From: Acidobacteriota bacterium
GTDB taxonomy: Bacteria > Acidobacteriota > Terriglobia > Bryobacterales > Bryobacteraceae
Direction of reading: 5' to 3'
Assembly (NCBI GenBank): GCA_026394075.1
Contig: JAPKYX010000189.1
Location: 1 to 61,583, forward strand
DNA length: 61,583 nt
The notes under the pieces are model-generated. The model was not told the DNA's origin. It saw nothing but the letters and a program-made list of their open reading frames with translations, and did no database searches. The translations under genes and the position numbers were made by a program. Below, piece after piece: positions 33,596 through 43,304 of the stretch (position 1 is the stretch's first letter; each line of letters begins with the position of its first letter).

Positions 33596-36361
33596 ATGGC
33601 ACATCGTTCCTTCCTCCGGCCCAGGCCGATTCTGGGGTTGATTGCTGCGGCACTCGCCCTTTCTTCCTGCAAGGACATTCCCGACGAGGCGACGCGCAAA
33701 GCCTGCCTGGACACGCTATTGCACGCCTTTCCGGTCAATCCCGAAGAGCGGGCGGACCGGTTCGAGGGCGAGGTGGCGGAGTACAAGGCGCTTTGCCGGG
33801 GTGGCGAGGCTGCCGTAAAGGCCAAGGGGTTGCCGTGGGTGGACTGGGGCAACTATTGGGGCACGGGCGATGCTGCGACGCTGGGCCCCGGCGGCGTTTC
33901 CGGCAAGGGCTTGATGTCTCCGGCGAAGCGGGGCATCCGGGGTGCGTTGCTGGATCTCGAAACCGAGCGGGTGGAGCTGATCCGCTTCAATCTCTTCGAG
34001 AATAGCGGCACTTACAAGGAGTATGTGCTCGGTCGCGACGGCAAGGCCGGGCCGGTGCTGAAATCCTGGACGCCCTTCAACCTGCCCGCCGCGCATCCTG
34101 ACTTCAGCAAGTTGAAAGTGACCCCGCAAGGACAACAGATCTGCCAGGGAGACCTGGTTCGCGGGCGGACCTTGACCGGCATTTGCAACGATGTCCTGAA
34201 CCCGGCCATGGGTTCCACTGGGCAGCTGTTTGCCCGCAATGTCGAGTTTGAGGCCACCTTCCCCGACCTCGCGCTGAACGACATGGTGAAGGCGCGCCAC
34301 GGTGGACGCCTGGGGCTGCTGCAACCGGACCCGCAGGTGATCAGCCGGCGTTTGCTGACCCGTGCGCAAGCCGACCCGGGCAAATGCAATGCCGGCTTTG
34401 GGCTGCCAAACAACGATCCCTCGGCGAATTGCGACTACCAGAAGGCGCCATTCTTCAACGTCCTGGCCGCGTTCTGGATCCAGTTCATGACGCATGACTG
34501 GTTCACACACATGGAAGAGGGCCAAAACGACACCAGGACCTGGATGACCCTGGGCTGCACCGAAGCCGACGCGGCCAAGTATGGCTGCCGCCCGGGCGAC
34601 CGGATCGACCAGTCGCTGGTGGCGCAGGATTCGCCTGCCGGGACCTTCAAAGACCCCGCCGGGAAGCTTCAACAGGAGCGCGCGCCCAAGACGTTCCGCA
34701 ACAACAACACCGCCTGGTGGGACGCCTCGCAGATCTATGGCTACGACGCCACCTCCGTCAAGCGAGTGAAGCGCGACCCGCAGGATCCGGCCAAGCTGCA
34801 GCTGGTGCCTGCGACCGGCAAGACCGAGAAGTTTCTCCCGCTACTGGCCGCCAGCGATCCGATGCTGCCCGACTGGGCCGGCCAGGAGGCCACCGGCTTC
34901 CCGGACAACTACACCGTCGGCATCAGCTTCTACTCGAATCTGTTTGCTCGCGAGCACAACGCCTTCGTCGACACCTTCCGCAAACAAGCCGCCGCGACAC
35001 CCACGGCGGACAGCGGGCTGCGCCATCCATCGAGCCCCGACAAGAAGATCACCTACGCTGACGTGACGCCGGCCGCCGAGATCGCCAAGGTCCACACCAT
35101 TGAGTGGACGCCACAGCTGCTCTACAACGAGCCGCTCTACGTCGGCATGAACGGCAACTGGAACGGGCTGTTTGGCAAAGACCACCAGTTGCTGACCAAG
35201 ATTCTGCAAGACATCGTCGTGCACAAGGGCAAGTCGTCTGACCCGCGGCGCGCCAACGAATGGTACAGCGTCTTTGCCTCCGGCCCCGGAATCTTCGGCC
35301 TGGGCAGCACGCAGCGCAATTACAACTTGAACGACCCGGACAGCCTCAACCGCGGCGTCAACCACTTTGGGTCAGCCTTCAACTTCCCCGAGGAGTTCGT
35401 CACCGTCTATCGTCTTCACAGCCTGGTGCCGGATCTGCTGGAGTACCGCACTTTCGACCAGCCCAATCAGATTGCGAAGAAAGTACCCGTGGTGGAGACC
35501 TTCCGCGGCAAATCCGCGCCCGTGGTGCGCGACGCGGGGCTGGCCAACTGGGGCCTGACGATGGGCCGCCAGCGGCTGGGCTTGCTCACCCTGGGCAATG
35601 CACCGCAGTTTCTGCAGAACCTCCGGGTGGAGCGCTTGCAGAGCGGCACCAAACAACTGGATGTACTCGCGCTCGACATCATGCGGGACCGGCAGCATGG
35701 CGTGCCCCGCTTCAACGAATTCCGCCGCCAATACGGGCTGCGTACGCTAACCAGCTTTGATGACTTTGTGGCCCCCAACGCCGCCCCGGCCGCCAAGGCG
35801 CAGCAGCAGAAGATGGTCACTGCGATGCGCGAGATCTACGGCCAGCACACCTGCGACGCCAGCAAGATCATCAGCACGGCCCAGCGGATCAACGGTAAGT
35901 ACGTGGATGATTGCCTGGGCAAGCCGAGCGGCACCGTGATCGACAATATCGAAGACGTCGACACCGTCGTGGGCTGGCACGCTGAGCCGGTGCGTCCGCA
36001 TGGCTATGCCATCTCTGAAACGCAGTTTGTCGTGTTCATCCTGAATGCCTCGCGCCGCCTGTTTAGCGACCGATTCCTCACCTCCGGCTTTCGGCCGGAG
36101 TTCTACAGCTCGCTCGGCGTCAAGTGGGTGAACGACAACGGACCCACCGGCCCGCAGTTCGAGCCTCAACTGGTGAATGGCCACAAGTATCCGGTGTCGC
36201 CGATGAAGCGGATCCTGCTGCGGAATACGCCGGAGTTGGCGGGGGAGTTGAGCCACGTGATCAATGCGTTTGACCCCTGGGCGCGTGACCGCGGGCAGTA
36301 TTATTCGCTGGAATGGAAGCCGCGTCCGGACGCCAAATCTGATCCGGCTTTTGCGCAGTAA
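33596..36361 (+). CDS. Haem peroxidase (animal-type, An_peroxidase) lipoprotein
   Basis: The ATG at 33596 has GGAGGG eight bases upstream; an in-frame TTG at 33581 includes that site and is rejected. The 921-residue product has a lipoprotein-like signal with lipobox LSSC (Cys25). Animal-peroxidase motifs: WIQFMTHDWFTH with candidate distal His300, WWDASQIYGYD, SFYSNLFAREHNAF, and FVTVYRLHSLVPDLLEYR with candidate proximal His608 and neighbouring Arg. Bacterial members include peroxidases and fatty-acid dioxygenases. The lipid anchor points to the outer or inner membrane, facing the periplasm or surface. Substrate is unknown. It stands alone between fabF and an S41 peptidase gene. Confidence 0.9.
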   Translation: MAHRSFLRPRPILGLIAAALALSSCKDIPDEATRKACLDTLLHAFPVNPEERADRFEGEVAEYKALCRGGEAAVKAKGLPWVDWGNYWGTGDAATLGPGGVSGKGLMSPAKRGIRGALLDLETERVELIRFNLFENSGTYKEYVLGRDGKAGPVLKSWTPFNLPAAHPDFSKLKVTPQGQQICQGDLVRGRTLTGICNDVLNPAMGSTGQLFARNVEFEATFPDLALNDMVKARHGGRLGLLQPDPQVISRRLLTRAQADPGKCNAGFGLPNNDPSANCDYQKAPFFNVLAAFWIQFMTHDWFTHMEEGQNDTRTWMTLGCTEADAAKYGCRPGDRIDQSLVAQDSPAGTFKDPAGKLQQERAPKTFRNNNTAWWDASQIYGYDATSVKRVKRDPQDPAKLQLVPATGKTEKFLPLLAASDPMLPDWAGQEATGFPDNYTVGISFYSNLFAREHNAFVDTFRKQAAATPTADSGLRHPSSPDKKITYADVTPAAEIAKVHTIEWTPQLLYNEPLYVGMNGNWNGLFGKDHQLLTKILQDIVVHKGKSSDPRRANEWYSVFASGPGIFGLGSTQRNYNLNDPDSLNRGVNHFGSAFNFPEEFVTVYRLHSLVPDLLEYRTFDQPNQIAKKVPVVETFRGKSAPVVRDAGLANWGLTMGRQRLGLLTLGNAPQFLQNLRVERLQSGTKQLDVLALDIMRDRQHGVPRFNEFRRQYGLRTLTSFDDFVAPNAAPAAKAQQQKMVTAMREIYGQHTCDASKIISTAQRINGKYVDDCLGKPSGTVIDNIEDVDTVVGWHAEPVRPHGYAISETQFVVFILNASRRLFSDRFLTSGFRPEFYSSLGVKWVNDNGPTGPQFEPQLVNGHKYPVSPMKRILLRNTPELAGELSHVINAFDPWARDRGQYYSLEWKPRPDAKSDPAFAQ

Positions 36362-36483
36362 ATATATCCGAATTCCGTGGCCAATCTGATGCTCGGCGGG
36401 GCGAACTGCTGAATTCATCCGTAATTGTTTGTTAAGAATGATGTATGCGGTTCGATTTCAGGACGGCATCAAAGGAGAGTTCT

Positions 36484-38238
36484 TTGTTGAAGATCGTTAC
36501 TGTAGTTTTGTTGTCTTGTGCCGCCGCCCCCGGCTTGCTGGCGCAACTCACGCCGGAACAGCGGGTCCAGGACCTGCAAACCATCGCTGGGATGTACGCC
36601 AAGCGTTACGCCCCGGCCAACTGGAAAGTGGCCGCTTTGGGCGTCAATGTGCTGGATCTGGTGCCGTGGATTCAGCGTGCCCGGGCCGCCAGGAATGACT
36701 TGGAGTACGCCGAAGTATTGATGGAATACACGGGTAGCTTCCAGGATACCCACGTCAGTCTTGGCATGACCGCGAACTTTGTGGCTTCGCTCGGCTTCTT
36801 TGCGGATATCTACGACGGCAAGGTGTTGATCGATCTGGTGGATCGCAATGCGCTTCCCGTTCGCGACTTTCCCTTCACCGAAGGTGATGAACTGGTGACC
36901 ATTGACGGCCGCCCGGCCATGGAAGTGGGCCAGGAACTGGCAAAGTTTAGAGGTGCCGGCAATCCACGGGCGGGCTTGCGTTTGGGCGTCCAGCGCATCA
37001 CGTCCAGGGCCCAGTCGGCCGTGCCGCGGGCCGTCGATGTGGGTGACGAGGCCGTCGTCGAGATTCGCCGCGCCTCGGGTGAGTTGCAGACCTACCGCAT
37101 GCGGTGGAACAAGTCCGGGTTCCCGGTACGGACCTTCGGCCAGGTACCTTCACCAGTCATTTCGGCCACTGCGTCAGGCTCGGCTACGGATGCCCCGGTG
37201 GAGACGACGGACCTGCCGGCATGGCGCAAGGTGTTTTATGAGATGCACATCGCCGCCGATGACCTGCCGGAACTGCGGCGGGAGAACCCGGTGGTGGTCA
37301 ACCCGGAAACCGGGAATGAACTGTCGCCCCGGGGCGTGCTGAACTATGGCTCGCGCTTCATGGTCTGGAACCTGCCCACGGGCTTCACCACCCGGCTGGG
37401 AAGGCTGGCCTCGGATGTCTTCTACACGGGCGTCTACCAGAGTGAAGGGCAGCGGATCGGCTACTTGCGGATCGGCAGTTTCCCTGTCTACTCCAACGCG
37501 CAATTGGCTCAACTGGAAGCCGAGGTCGCGTTCTTCAACGCCAACACGGACGGGCTGGTGGTGGATGTGATGCGCAACACGGGCGGCAGCATCTGCAGCG
37601 CCTCCGACATTGCGGCGCGTATCGTGCCCGGCAATCACACCCATGCGGGATTGGCCTTCCGTCCCACCATCTCGCGCATTCTCGCCTACGACAACTCGAT
37701 CACCCAGTTGCGGGGGCTCAACGCACCGCCCTGGACGATCGAACTTTATACCTTCATCCGGAACCAGCTCGCCGAAGCGTACAACGCCAACCGGGGCATG
37801 CCCGGCCCGGCTCCGATCTGCGATTGGGGCTACACCATCAACAGCCTGCCGACTGCTTATCGCAAGCCGCTGATCGTGCTGGTGGACGATTTCTCCACCT
37901 CCACCGGCGACTACTTCCCGGCCCTGATGCAGGACAACAAGCGTGGCCCGATCGTGGGCGTGCGCACCAATGGCGCGGGCGGCAGCGTCATCGACGTGCC
38001 GGGTGGCTGGTACAGCGAAACCAACACTCGCGTCACCGAATCCCTGATGGTGCGGTCGGAATCGCGCAACATCGCGGGCTTCCCCGCGTCGCCCTATATC
38101 GAGAATGTGGGCGTCAGGCCCGACATCGAACTCGACTACATGACCCGCGAGAATCTGGTCACCGCCGGACGGCCGTTCGTTGAAGCGTTCACGAAGATCA
38201 TCGTGGATGAGATCAAGAAGGCCACGCCCACGCCGTAA
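36484..38238 (+). CDS. Secreted S41-family peptidase
   Basis: About 585 residues from the TTG at 36484 (or 36487), chosen because AAGGAG lies 6-9 bases upstream and a signal peptide LKIVTVVLLSCAAAPGLLAQ begins at once. An ATG at 36445 is in frame but has no ribosome site and would bury the signal. A PDZ-like segment (FTEGDELVTIDGRPAMEVGQ) is followed by the S41 core: GLVVDVMRNTGGSICSASD and VLVDDFSTSTGDYFPALMQDN, where the catalytic Ser is expected, then GVRTNGAGGSVIDV. Family members degrade or process exported proteins and peptides. The usual Lys of the dyad is not obvious, so activity should be treated with caution. Confidence 0.85.
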   Translation: MLKIVTVVLLSCAAAPGLLAQLTPEQRVQDLQTIAGMYAKRYAPANWKVAALGVNVLDLVPWIQRARAARNDLEYAEVLMEYTGSFQDTHVSLGMTANFVASLGFFADIYDGKVLIDLVDRNALPVRDFPFTEGDELVTIDGRPAMEVGQELAKFRGAGNPRAGLRLGVQRITSRAQSAVPRAVDVGDEAVVEIRRASGELQTYRMRWNKSGFPVRTFGQVPSPVISATASGSATDAPVETTDLPAWRKVFYEMHIAADDLPELRRENPVVVNPETGNELSPRGVLNYGSRFMVWNLPTGFTTRLGRLASDVFYTGVYQSEGQRIGYLRIGSFPVYSNAQLAQLEAEVAFFNANTDGLVVDVMRNTGGSICSASDIAARIVPGNHTHAGLAFRPTISRILAYDNSITQLRGLNAPPWTIELYTFIRNQLAEAYNANRGMPGPAPICDWGYTINSLPTAYRKPLIVLVDDFSTSTGDYFPALMQDNKRGPIVGVRTNGAGGSVIDVPGGWYSETNTRVTESLMVRSESRNIAGFPASPYIENVGVRPDIELDYMTRENLVTAGRPFVEAFTKIIVDEIKKATPTP

Positions 38239-38249
38239 CGTCTACCCGC

Positions 38250-38283
38250 GTGCGGGAGGGTTGAGCACTTGACCCTCTCGCAC
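38250..38283 (+). terminator. Hairpin after the S41 peptidase gene
   Basis: GTGCGGGAGGGT (38250-38261) pairs with ACCCTCTCGCAC (38272-38283), twelve pairs with one G-U, around a 10-base loop. The following TTATTC is only weakly T-rich. It lies 12 bases after the stop, suiting an intrinsic or Rho-assisted terminator. Confidence 0.55.
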
Positions 38284-38342
38284 TTATTCGGGTTTCCGCC
38301 TGCCTCTTCCATTGCCCGCGGTTTGTGATACAACCGTGGGCA

Positions 38343-39785
38343 ATGCCTACCCTTACGCGTCGCCACTTTGGCCAATCCCTCGCCGCAGGTGCGGCGGCAG
38401 TTCCGCTTTCCGCCCAGTTCGGCCCGCCCGGTCCACCAGCAAAGTACGAAGCCGATTGGGCCAGTCTGCGCCGGCATCCTTTGCCCGAATGGTATGCCAA
38501 TGCCAAGTTCGGCATTTTTGTGCATTGGGGGCTCTATTCGGTGCCGGCCTGGGCACCACCCACCGGAGAGCTGGGCAAGGTGGACTGGAATAAGTGGTTC
38601 TACCAGAACCCTTACGCCGAGTGGTATCTCAACTCCATCCGGTTGAAAGAATCCAAAACCTACGCCCACCACGCGGCGAAGTACGGTGCCGGTTACGACT
38701 ACTATCGCTTTGCGGAGACGTTCAACCGCGACAACAAGAAGTGGCAGCCTGACGAATGGGCCTCGCTGTTCAAGTCCGTGGGTGCGCGTTATGTGGTGCT
38801 GACCTCAAAGCACCATGACGGCTTCCCGCTGTGGCCGTCGAAAGTGAAGAATCCACGGCGGCCGGACCTGCCGCTGGTCGAACGGGACCTGGTGGGCGAC
38901 CTGTCGCAGGCCGTCCGCAACAAAGGCATGAAGATGGCGCTCTACTATTCGGGCGGCCTCGATTGGACCTTCTCGGCGAAGCCGGTGGCGACGCTGGCGG
39001 ACGTGGCGAGCACCGTGGTCCAGGAACCCGAGTATGCCGCCTATGCCGACGCCCACTGGTACGAACTGATGGACCGTTACCAGCCGGCCATTCTCTGGAA
39101 TGACATCGGCTATCCCAAAGTGGGCAAGCTCGAAAAGATCTTCAGCGACTTCTATAACCGTGACCCGCAAGGCCTGGTCAACAACCGCTTCGGCGTCGAG
39201 CACTTCGACTTTTCGACGCCCGAGTATTCGCGCTACGACACCATTGTCGAGAAGAAATGGGAAAGCTGCCGGGGCCTGGGCTTCAGCTTCGGCTATAACC
39301 AGGTGGAAGGCCCGGAGCACGTATTGGCCGCTGACAAGTTAGTGGAACTACTGGTGGACGTCGTCAGCAAGAACGGGAACTTGCTGCTGAACGTCGGTCC
39401 GCGCCCGGATGGCAGCATCAGCGAGATTCAACAGGACCGTTTGCGGACTTTAGGCAAGTGGCTGGAAGTGCACGGCGAAGGTATTTTTGACACCAAGCCC
39501 TGGGTGCGCGCCGCCGCGCGTGAGGCCGACGCTGACGTGCGCTTTACCCGCAAGGGAGACACGGTCTACGCGTTCCTGCTGAAGCCCACTTCCGGCGGAA
39601 CCATTCGCGTCCCCAACGTCATGGCGGGCGAAGGAACGCGGGTGTCGATGTTGGGGCAGCCGGGCACGCTCGCCTTCACGCAGGCTGGCCGGGACCTGAT
39701 GGTGAAGGGCACGCATCGCGGACCCCTGGCAGCGGCGCTGAAGATCACGCCGGCACCTTGGCAACTGGTGCGGGAGACCAAGTAA
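38343..39785 (+). CDS. Alpha-L-fucosidase (GH29), Tat-exported
   Basis: The ATG at 38343 places a twin-arginine signal at the N-terminus (LTRRHFGQSLAAGAAAVPLSAQ region); a GTG at 38325 would add six residues. The 480-residue enzyme has GH29 motifs: FGIFVHWGLYSVPAW, VLTSKHHDGFPLWPS, RYQPAILWNDIGYP with nucleophile candidate Asp254, and LLLNVGPRPDGSI. The retaining mechanism and release of terminal L-fucose from glycans are family knowledge. The acid/base residue is not certain. It begins a run of secreted hydrolases. Confidence 0.92.
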   Translation: MPTLTRRHFGQSLAAGAAAVPLSAQFGPPGPPAKYEADWASLRRHPLPEWYANAKFGIFVHWGLYSVPAWAPPTGELGKVDWNKWFYQNPYAEWYLNSIRLKESKTYAHHAAKYGAGYDYYRFAETFNRDNKKWQPDEWASLFKSVGARYVVLTSKHHDGFPLWPSKVKNPRRPDLPLVERDLVGDLSQAVRNKGMKMALYYSGGLDWTFSAKPVATLADVASTVVQEPEYAAYADAHWYELMDRYQPAILWNDIGYPKVGKLEKIFSDFYNRDPQGLVNNRFGVEHFDFSTPEYSRYDTIVEKKWESCRGLGFSFGYNQVEGPEHVLAADKLVELLVDVVSKNGNLLLNVGPRPDGSISEIQQDRLRTLGKWLEVHGEGIFDTKPWVRAAAREADADVRFTRKGDTVYAFLLKPTSGGTIRVPNVMAGEGTRVSMLGQPGTLAFTQAGRDLMVKGTHRGPLAAALKITPAPWQLVRETK

Positions 39786-39843
39786 CCGGCTGCCGGTACA
39801 GTCACCAGCTGCCCGGTAGAGCCACCGGCTGAGGGCTAGGGCC
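39785..39843 (+). repeat. Three degenerate 20-bp tandem repeats
   Basis: Between the fucosidase stop and the next gene, three units of 19-20 bases begin ACCGGCTG, ACCAGCTG, ACCGGCTG and end GTACAGTC, GTAGAGCC, CTAGGGCC. They are imperfect and intergenic; no function is evident. Confidence 0.45.
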
Positions 39844-39861
39844 TCGTGGCACCATAACCAC

Positions 39862-41202
39862 ATGCGTCTTTCCTTGTTGACTGGCTTGTGTGGTCTGGCG
39901 GCGTTCGCCCAGACCGAGGCAGCGCGGCCGTTTTCCGTTCCCGCCAATGATGCGCCGGAACTGGCGGCGGTGGGTAAGTTTGCCGTCGGTGTGCGCACGC
40001 TGGACCTGGTGCATCGGGCTCAACTCGACGTACTGAACTACATTGCCGAGAAGGGATCGCCCACCTACGACCGGCCGCTTAGAATCGAGCTGTGGTATCC
40101 GGCCACGCTGCCCGCCGGGCAAAAGCCGGGCACGGTCTATGAGAGCGCCATGGTGGGCCGCGCGCCCGCCCCCGGGTCACCCGCAACGTTTAAGATCGCC
40201 GGACTGGCCACGCGCGATGCCGCGCCCGTGGCCGGGCAGAAGTTCCCGCTGGTGATCGTCTCGCACGGCTATCCCGGCTCGCGAACGTTCATGACCTATC
40301 TGGGCGAGAACATCGCCTCCAAGGGCTATGTGGTGGCGGCCATCGATCACACGGATTCCGTGTTTGGCGAAGTCCGTGGCTTCCCCAGCACAGTGCTGAA
40401 CCGCTCAGCGGACCCGTTGCTCACGATTGAAGAACTTTCCGCTCGGGGGAAGCGTGCGGGTGATGTCTTGAGCGGCTTGGTGGACGAGACGCGCGTGGCG
40501 ATCATTGGCTACTCGATGGGCGGCTACGGCGCGCTGGCCAGCTCCGGTGCGGGCTACAGCAAGAAAGCGGCCGCCGTCACCATGGTGCCCGGCAAAGCGA
40601 TGGAGCCTTGGACCGCTGGCCACCCGCAGTTCGACGCTCGACGGCCCGCCGGGTTGAAGGCCGTCGTCGCCATCGCCCCGTGGGGCGCGCAGCCGCCGGT
40701 GAACAGCTGGGACGCGGATGGCATGGCGGGCATCAAGATCCCGTCACTGTTTATCGTGGGCGACCAGGACGACGTCTCCGGCTATGAGCAGGGCGTGAAG
40801 CGCGCCTACGATTGGGCCGTCAACTCTGAGCGCTGCCTGCTGGTCTACGAAAACGCCCGCCACAACACCGGCGGCAATCCGCCTCCCCCCGATGTCGCGC
40901 TGCCGTTTGCTGCCCGCCAAAGCTTTGAGGAACCCGTCTGGCGCAAGGATCGCATCACCGCCATCAACCAGCACTTTGTGACGGCGTTTCTTGACCTGCA
41001 CTTGAAGGGCGACCAGAGCCGCCGTGCTTACCTGCGCGTGCCCGTCAAGAGGTCCAGCGAAGCGGTCTGGCCGGGTGGTCCGGGTGAGGCGCGCGGGCCG
41101 GAGTTTGGCACGGGCGATGGCGCCTCCGAGAAGTACTGGAAGGGCTTCCAGAAGCGGTGGGCGCTTGGTCTACAGATGTCTTGCGTGGACCCGACCCGCT
41201 GA
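39862..41202 (+). CDS. Secreted alpha/beta hydrolase (dienelactone hydrolase/PAF-AH-like)
   Basis: A 446-residue exported enzyme with a short signal peptide (MRLSLLTGLCGLAAFAQT). Alpha/beta-hydrolase motifs: LVIVSHGYPGSRTFMTYLG for the oxyanion loop, GYSMGGYGAL with nucleophile Ser218, IPSLFIVGDQDDVSGY with the acid Asp region, and a late His near QHFVTAFLDLHLKG. The layout resembles platelet-activating-factor acetylhydrolase-type esterases. The substrate is not known, but flanking glycosidase and ceramidase-like genes suggest ester removal from glycolipids or similar (inference). It lies 19 bases upstream of the amidohydrolase gene, so cotranscription is likely. Confidence 0.85.
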   Translation: MRLSLLTGLCGLAAFAQTEAARPFSVPANDAPELAAVGKFAVGVRTLDLVHRAQLDVLNYIAEKGSPTYDRPLRIELWYPATLPAGQKPGTVYESAMVGRAPAPGSPATFKIAGLATRDAAPVAGQKFPLVIVSHGYPGSRTFMTYLGENIASKGYVVAAIDHTDSVFGEVRGFPSTVLNRSADPLLTIEELSARGKRAGDVLSGLVDETRVAIIGYSMGGYGALASSGAGYSKKAAAVTMVPGKAMEPWTAGHPQFDARRPAGLKAVVAIAPWGAQPPVNSWDADGMAGIKIPSLFIVGDQDDVSGYEQGVKRAYDWAVNSERCLLVYENARHNTGGNPPPPDVALPFAARQSFEEPVWRKDRITAINQHFVTAFLDLHLKGDQSRRAYLRVPVKRSSEAVWPGGPGEARGPEFGTGDGASEKYWKGFQKRWALGLQMSCVDPTR

Positions 41203-41220
41203 GTTGCTAGAATTCCCGCT

Positions 41221-42786
41221 ATGCAGCGGACACGTTGGGCAGTTGCGATTTGGGCCTTCGGCCTGTTGACCACGGCGGTAGAGGCGCAGTCCAAAGCGCC
41301 GGTGCATGGGCAGCGCCCCGCCAAGATGGTGGTGCGGAATGTGCTGGTGGTGGAAGGCAACGGTACGCCTGCGGCGGGTCCGAAAGACATTGTCATTGAG
41401 GGCGGCGTCATTACGCAGATCGTCCCGTTTGATCCGGTGTCGGCTGGTGCCGGCCCCACCGGTTTGGCGCGCGGTCCGCAACGCCCGGACGGCGACGTCA
41501 TCATCGAGGGCAACGGGCGGTATGTTCTGCCCGGCCTGATCAACCTGCATGCGCACCTGCAGGAAGAACGGTCCTTTGTGCCCATGGCACGCGACTATGT
41601 GCTGAAGCTGTGGCTGATGTCGGGCATCACCACGGTCCGCGACGTCGGCTCCGTGACGGCCAAGACACTCGCTTACAAAGAGGCCAGCCGCAAAGGCGAG
41701 CTGGCTGCGCCGCGCATCTTTGTCTACCCCATGTTTGGCCGCGCCAAGAATGAGCAGGAAGCCCGGGCCCGCATCCGCCAGATCAAGGAACAAGGCGCGG
41801 ACGGGGTGAAGTTTCTGGGCACCTATCGCGACGTGCTGAAGGCTGCGCTGGATGAGGCAGGGAAGTTGGGGTTACGGACGGCGCACCACATCGGTGTCGA
41901 AGAGACGACCGCGTGGGATGACATCAACTTCAGCGCTCCTGGCTCCGCCTCTATTGAGCATTGGTACGGCATTCCGGACGCGGCGTTCAAGGACAAGACC
42001 CAGAGCTTCCCCTCTGGCTACAACTACGGCAATGAAGGGGACCGGTTCCGCTACGCCGGACGGATCTGGCGCGAAGCGGACTGGACGATTCTGGACAAAG
42101 TTCTGGATGGGATGGTGGCCAAGGGCGTCGCCTGGGACCCAACGCTCGACATCTATGAAGCCGGCCGCGACTTGCAGCGCGCGCAATCGCAGCCCGCCTT
42201 CAAAGACTACCTGCACCCGGCACTGGAAGAGTTCTTTGCGCCCAATCTGGCCAACCATGGGTCGTTCTATGTGAACTGGTCGTCCACCGATGAGGCCTTC
42301 TGGAAAGAGAACTACCAGATCTGGTTCAAGGCGCTGCGGGAGTTTGAGCGCAAGGGCGGTTTGATTGGCACCGGTGACGACGCCGGGTTTATCTATCAGA
42401 TCTACGGCTTCGGCCTGCTGCGGAATCTGGAACTGCACCAGGAGGCGGGGTTCCACCCGCTGAAGGTGATCCAGCATGCCACCGCCAACGGGGCCCAGAT
42501 TCTGGGTCAGGCGGATAAATTGGGCCGCGTCCGGGTGGGGTATACGGCGGACATGTTGATCGTCAACGGCAATCCACTGGAAGACTTCAAGAGCTTGTAC
42601 CAGCCGGGCACCAACGGCAATGCCGGTACCAAGCCCGGCCAGTCCGGCATTGAATGGACCATCAAGGACGGCATCACCTACCACGTCCCCACGCTGGCCG
42701 CCGATGTCCGCAAGATTGTGGCCGACGCACGGGCGAAGGACAAGCCGGCACCGGCCAGCGCCGCGGCGGTGCGGGCCAAAGAATAA
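41221..42786 (+). CDS. Secreted metal-dependent amidohydrolase
   Basis: A 521-residue protein with a signal peptide ending near VEAQS. It has the amidohydrolase N-terminal beta-sandwich (VVRNVLVVEGNGTPAAGPKDIVIEGG) and the metal motif GLINLHAHLQEE (His110, His112). GVKFLGTYRD may hold the bridging Lys, AHHIGVEE a His ligand, and TGDDAGF an Asp. LGRVRVGYTADMLIVNGNPLED closes the sandwich. Imidazolonepropionase and prolidase-like amidohydrolases share this pattern. The substrate is undetermined. Close packing behind the hydrolase gene suggests one operon. Confidence 0.88.
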   Translation: MQRTRWAVAIWAFGLLTTAVEAQSKAPVHGQRPAKMVVRNVLVVEGNGTPAAGPKDIVIEGGVITQIVPFDPVSAGAGPTGLARGPQRPDGDVIIEGNGRYVLPGLINLHAHLQEERSFVPMARDYVLKLWLMSGITTVRDVGSVTAKTLAYKEASRKGELAAPRIFVYPMFGRAKNEQEARARIRQIKEQGADGVKFLGTYRDVLKAALDEAGKLGLRTAHHIGVEETTAWDDINFSAPGSASIEHWYGIPDAAFKDKTQSFPSGYNYGNEGDRFRYAGRIWREADWTILDKVLDGMVAKGVAWDPTLDIYEAGRDLQRAQSQPAFKDYLHPALEEFFAPNLANHGSFYVNWSSTDEAFWKENYQIWFKALREFERKGGLIGTGDDAGFIYQIYGFGLLRNLELHQEAGFHPLKVIQHATANGAQILGQADKLGRVRVGYTADMLIVNGNPLEDFKSLYQPGTNGNAGTKPGQSGIEWTIKDGITYHVPTLAADVRKIVADARAKDKPAPASAAAVRAKE

Positions 42787-42853
42787 TTTGGTCCAAGCCC
42801 TATTGGGTTTTTGATCGAGCGACGATTATCTCCAGGTAAGGGAACTCCTGGCG

Positions 42854-43273
42854 ATGACTTGGAAGAAATCCACGGGCAACGGTGCCGCGGCGGCGGTGGC
42901 TCCGGCTCGCGTGCGCCCGGAGAAAGCTCCGGCTCCGGCAGAGCCGCCGAACTTTGCGCAGGAAGCGGCGTTGCGCCGCGAGGAAGTGCAGTCGTTGCTT
43001 GAGGACTACATGAGCAAGCGGACGCCCCCGGTTACCCCCCCTCCCCCTGGGGTGCCGTCCGCTGGCAAACTTGCCGCCGCCCCGATCCGAACCACCCCTC
43101 CCCTGGGCGGATCGGGCGGCATGATGGACCGCCGTTTGACCGCCATCGAAGAAGCTCTGGCCCGCATTGAAGCCCGGCTTGATGAACAGGCCGGACAGGG
43201 TGCCGACGCGGTGGACCGGCTGGTGGACGGACTCCAGAATCTCGCCACCAGCCTGCGCCACCCGCGCGCGTAG
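42854..43273 (+). CDS. Small Ala/Pro-rich protein with C-terminal coiled coil
   Basis: Not recognised. The 139 residues have no signal or membrane segment. An Ala/Pro-rich N-terminal half (APARVRPEKAPAPAEPP, PPVTPPPPGVPSAG) is followed by a helix with heptad character from about residue 92 (DRRLTAIEEALARIEARLDE). A weak AAGGGA site precedes the ATG. It could be an adaptor or structural protein; it is flanked by secreted enzymes but itself appears cytoplasmic. Confidence 0.6.
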   Translation: MTWKKSTGNGAAAAVAPARVRPEKAPAPAEPPNFAQEAALRREEVQSLLEDYMSKRTPPVTPPPPGVPSAGKLAAAPIRTTPPLGGSGGMMDRRLTAIEEALARIEARLDEQAGQGADAVDRLVDGLQNLATSLRHPRA

Positions 43274-43304
43274 TTCCCGCCATCCTCGGCCGTGCTTGGG
43301 CTGA

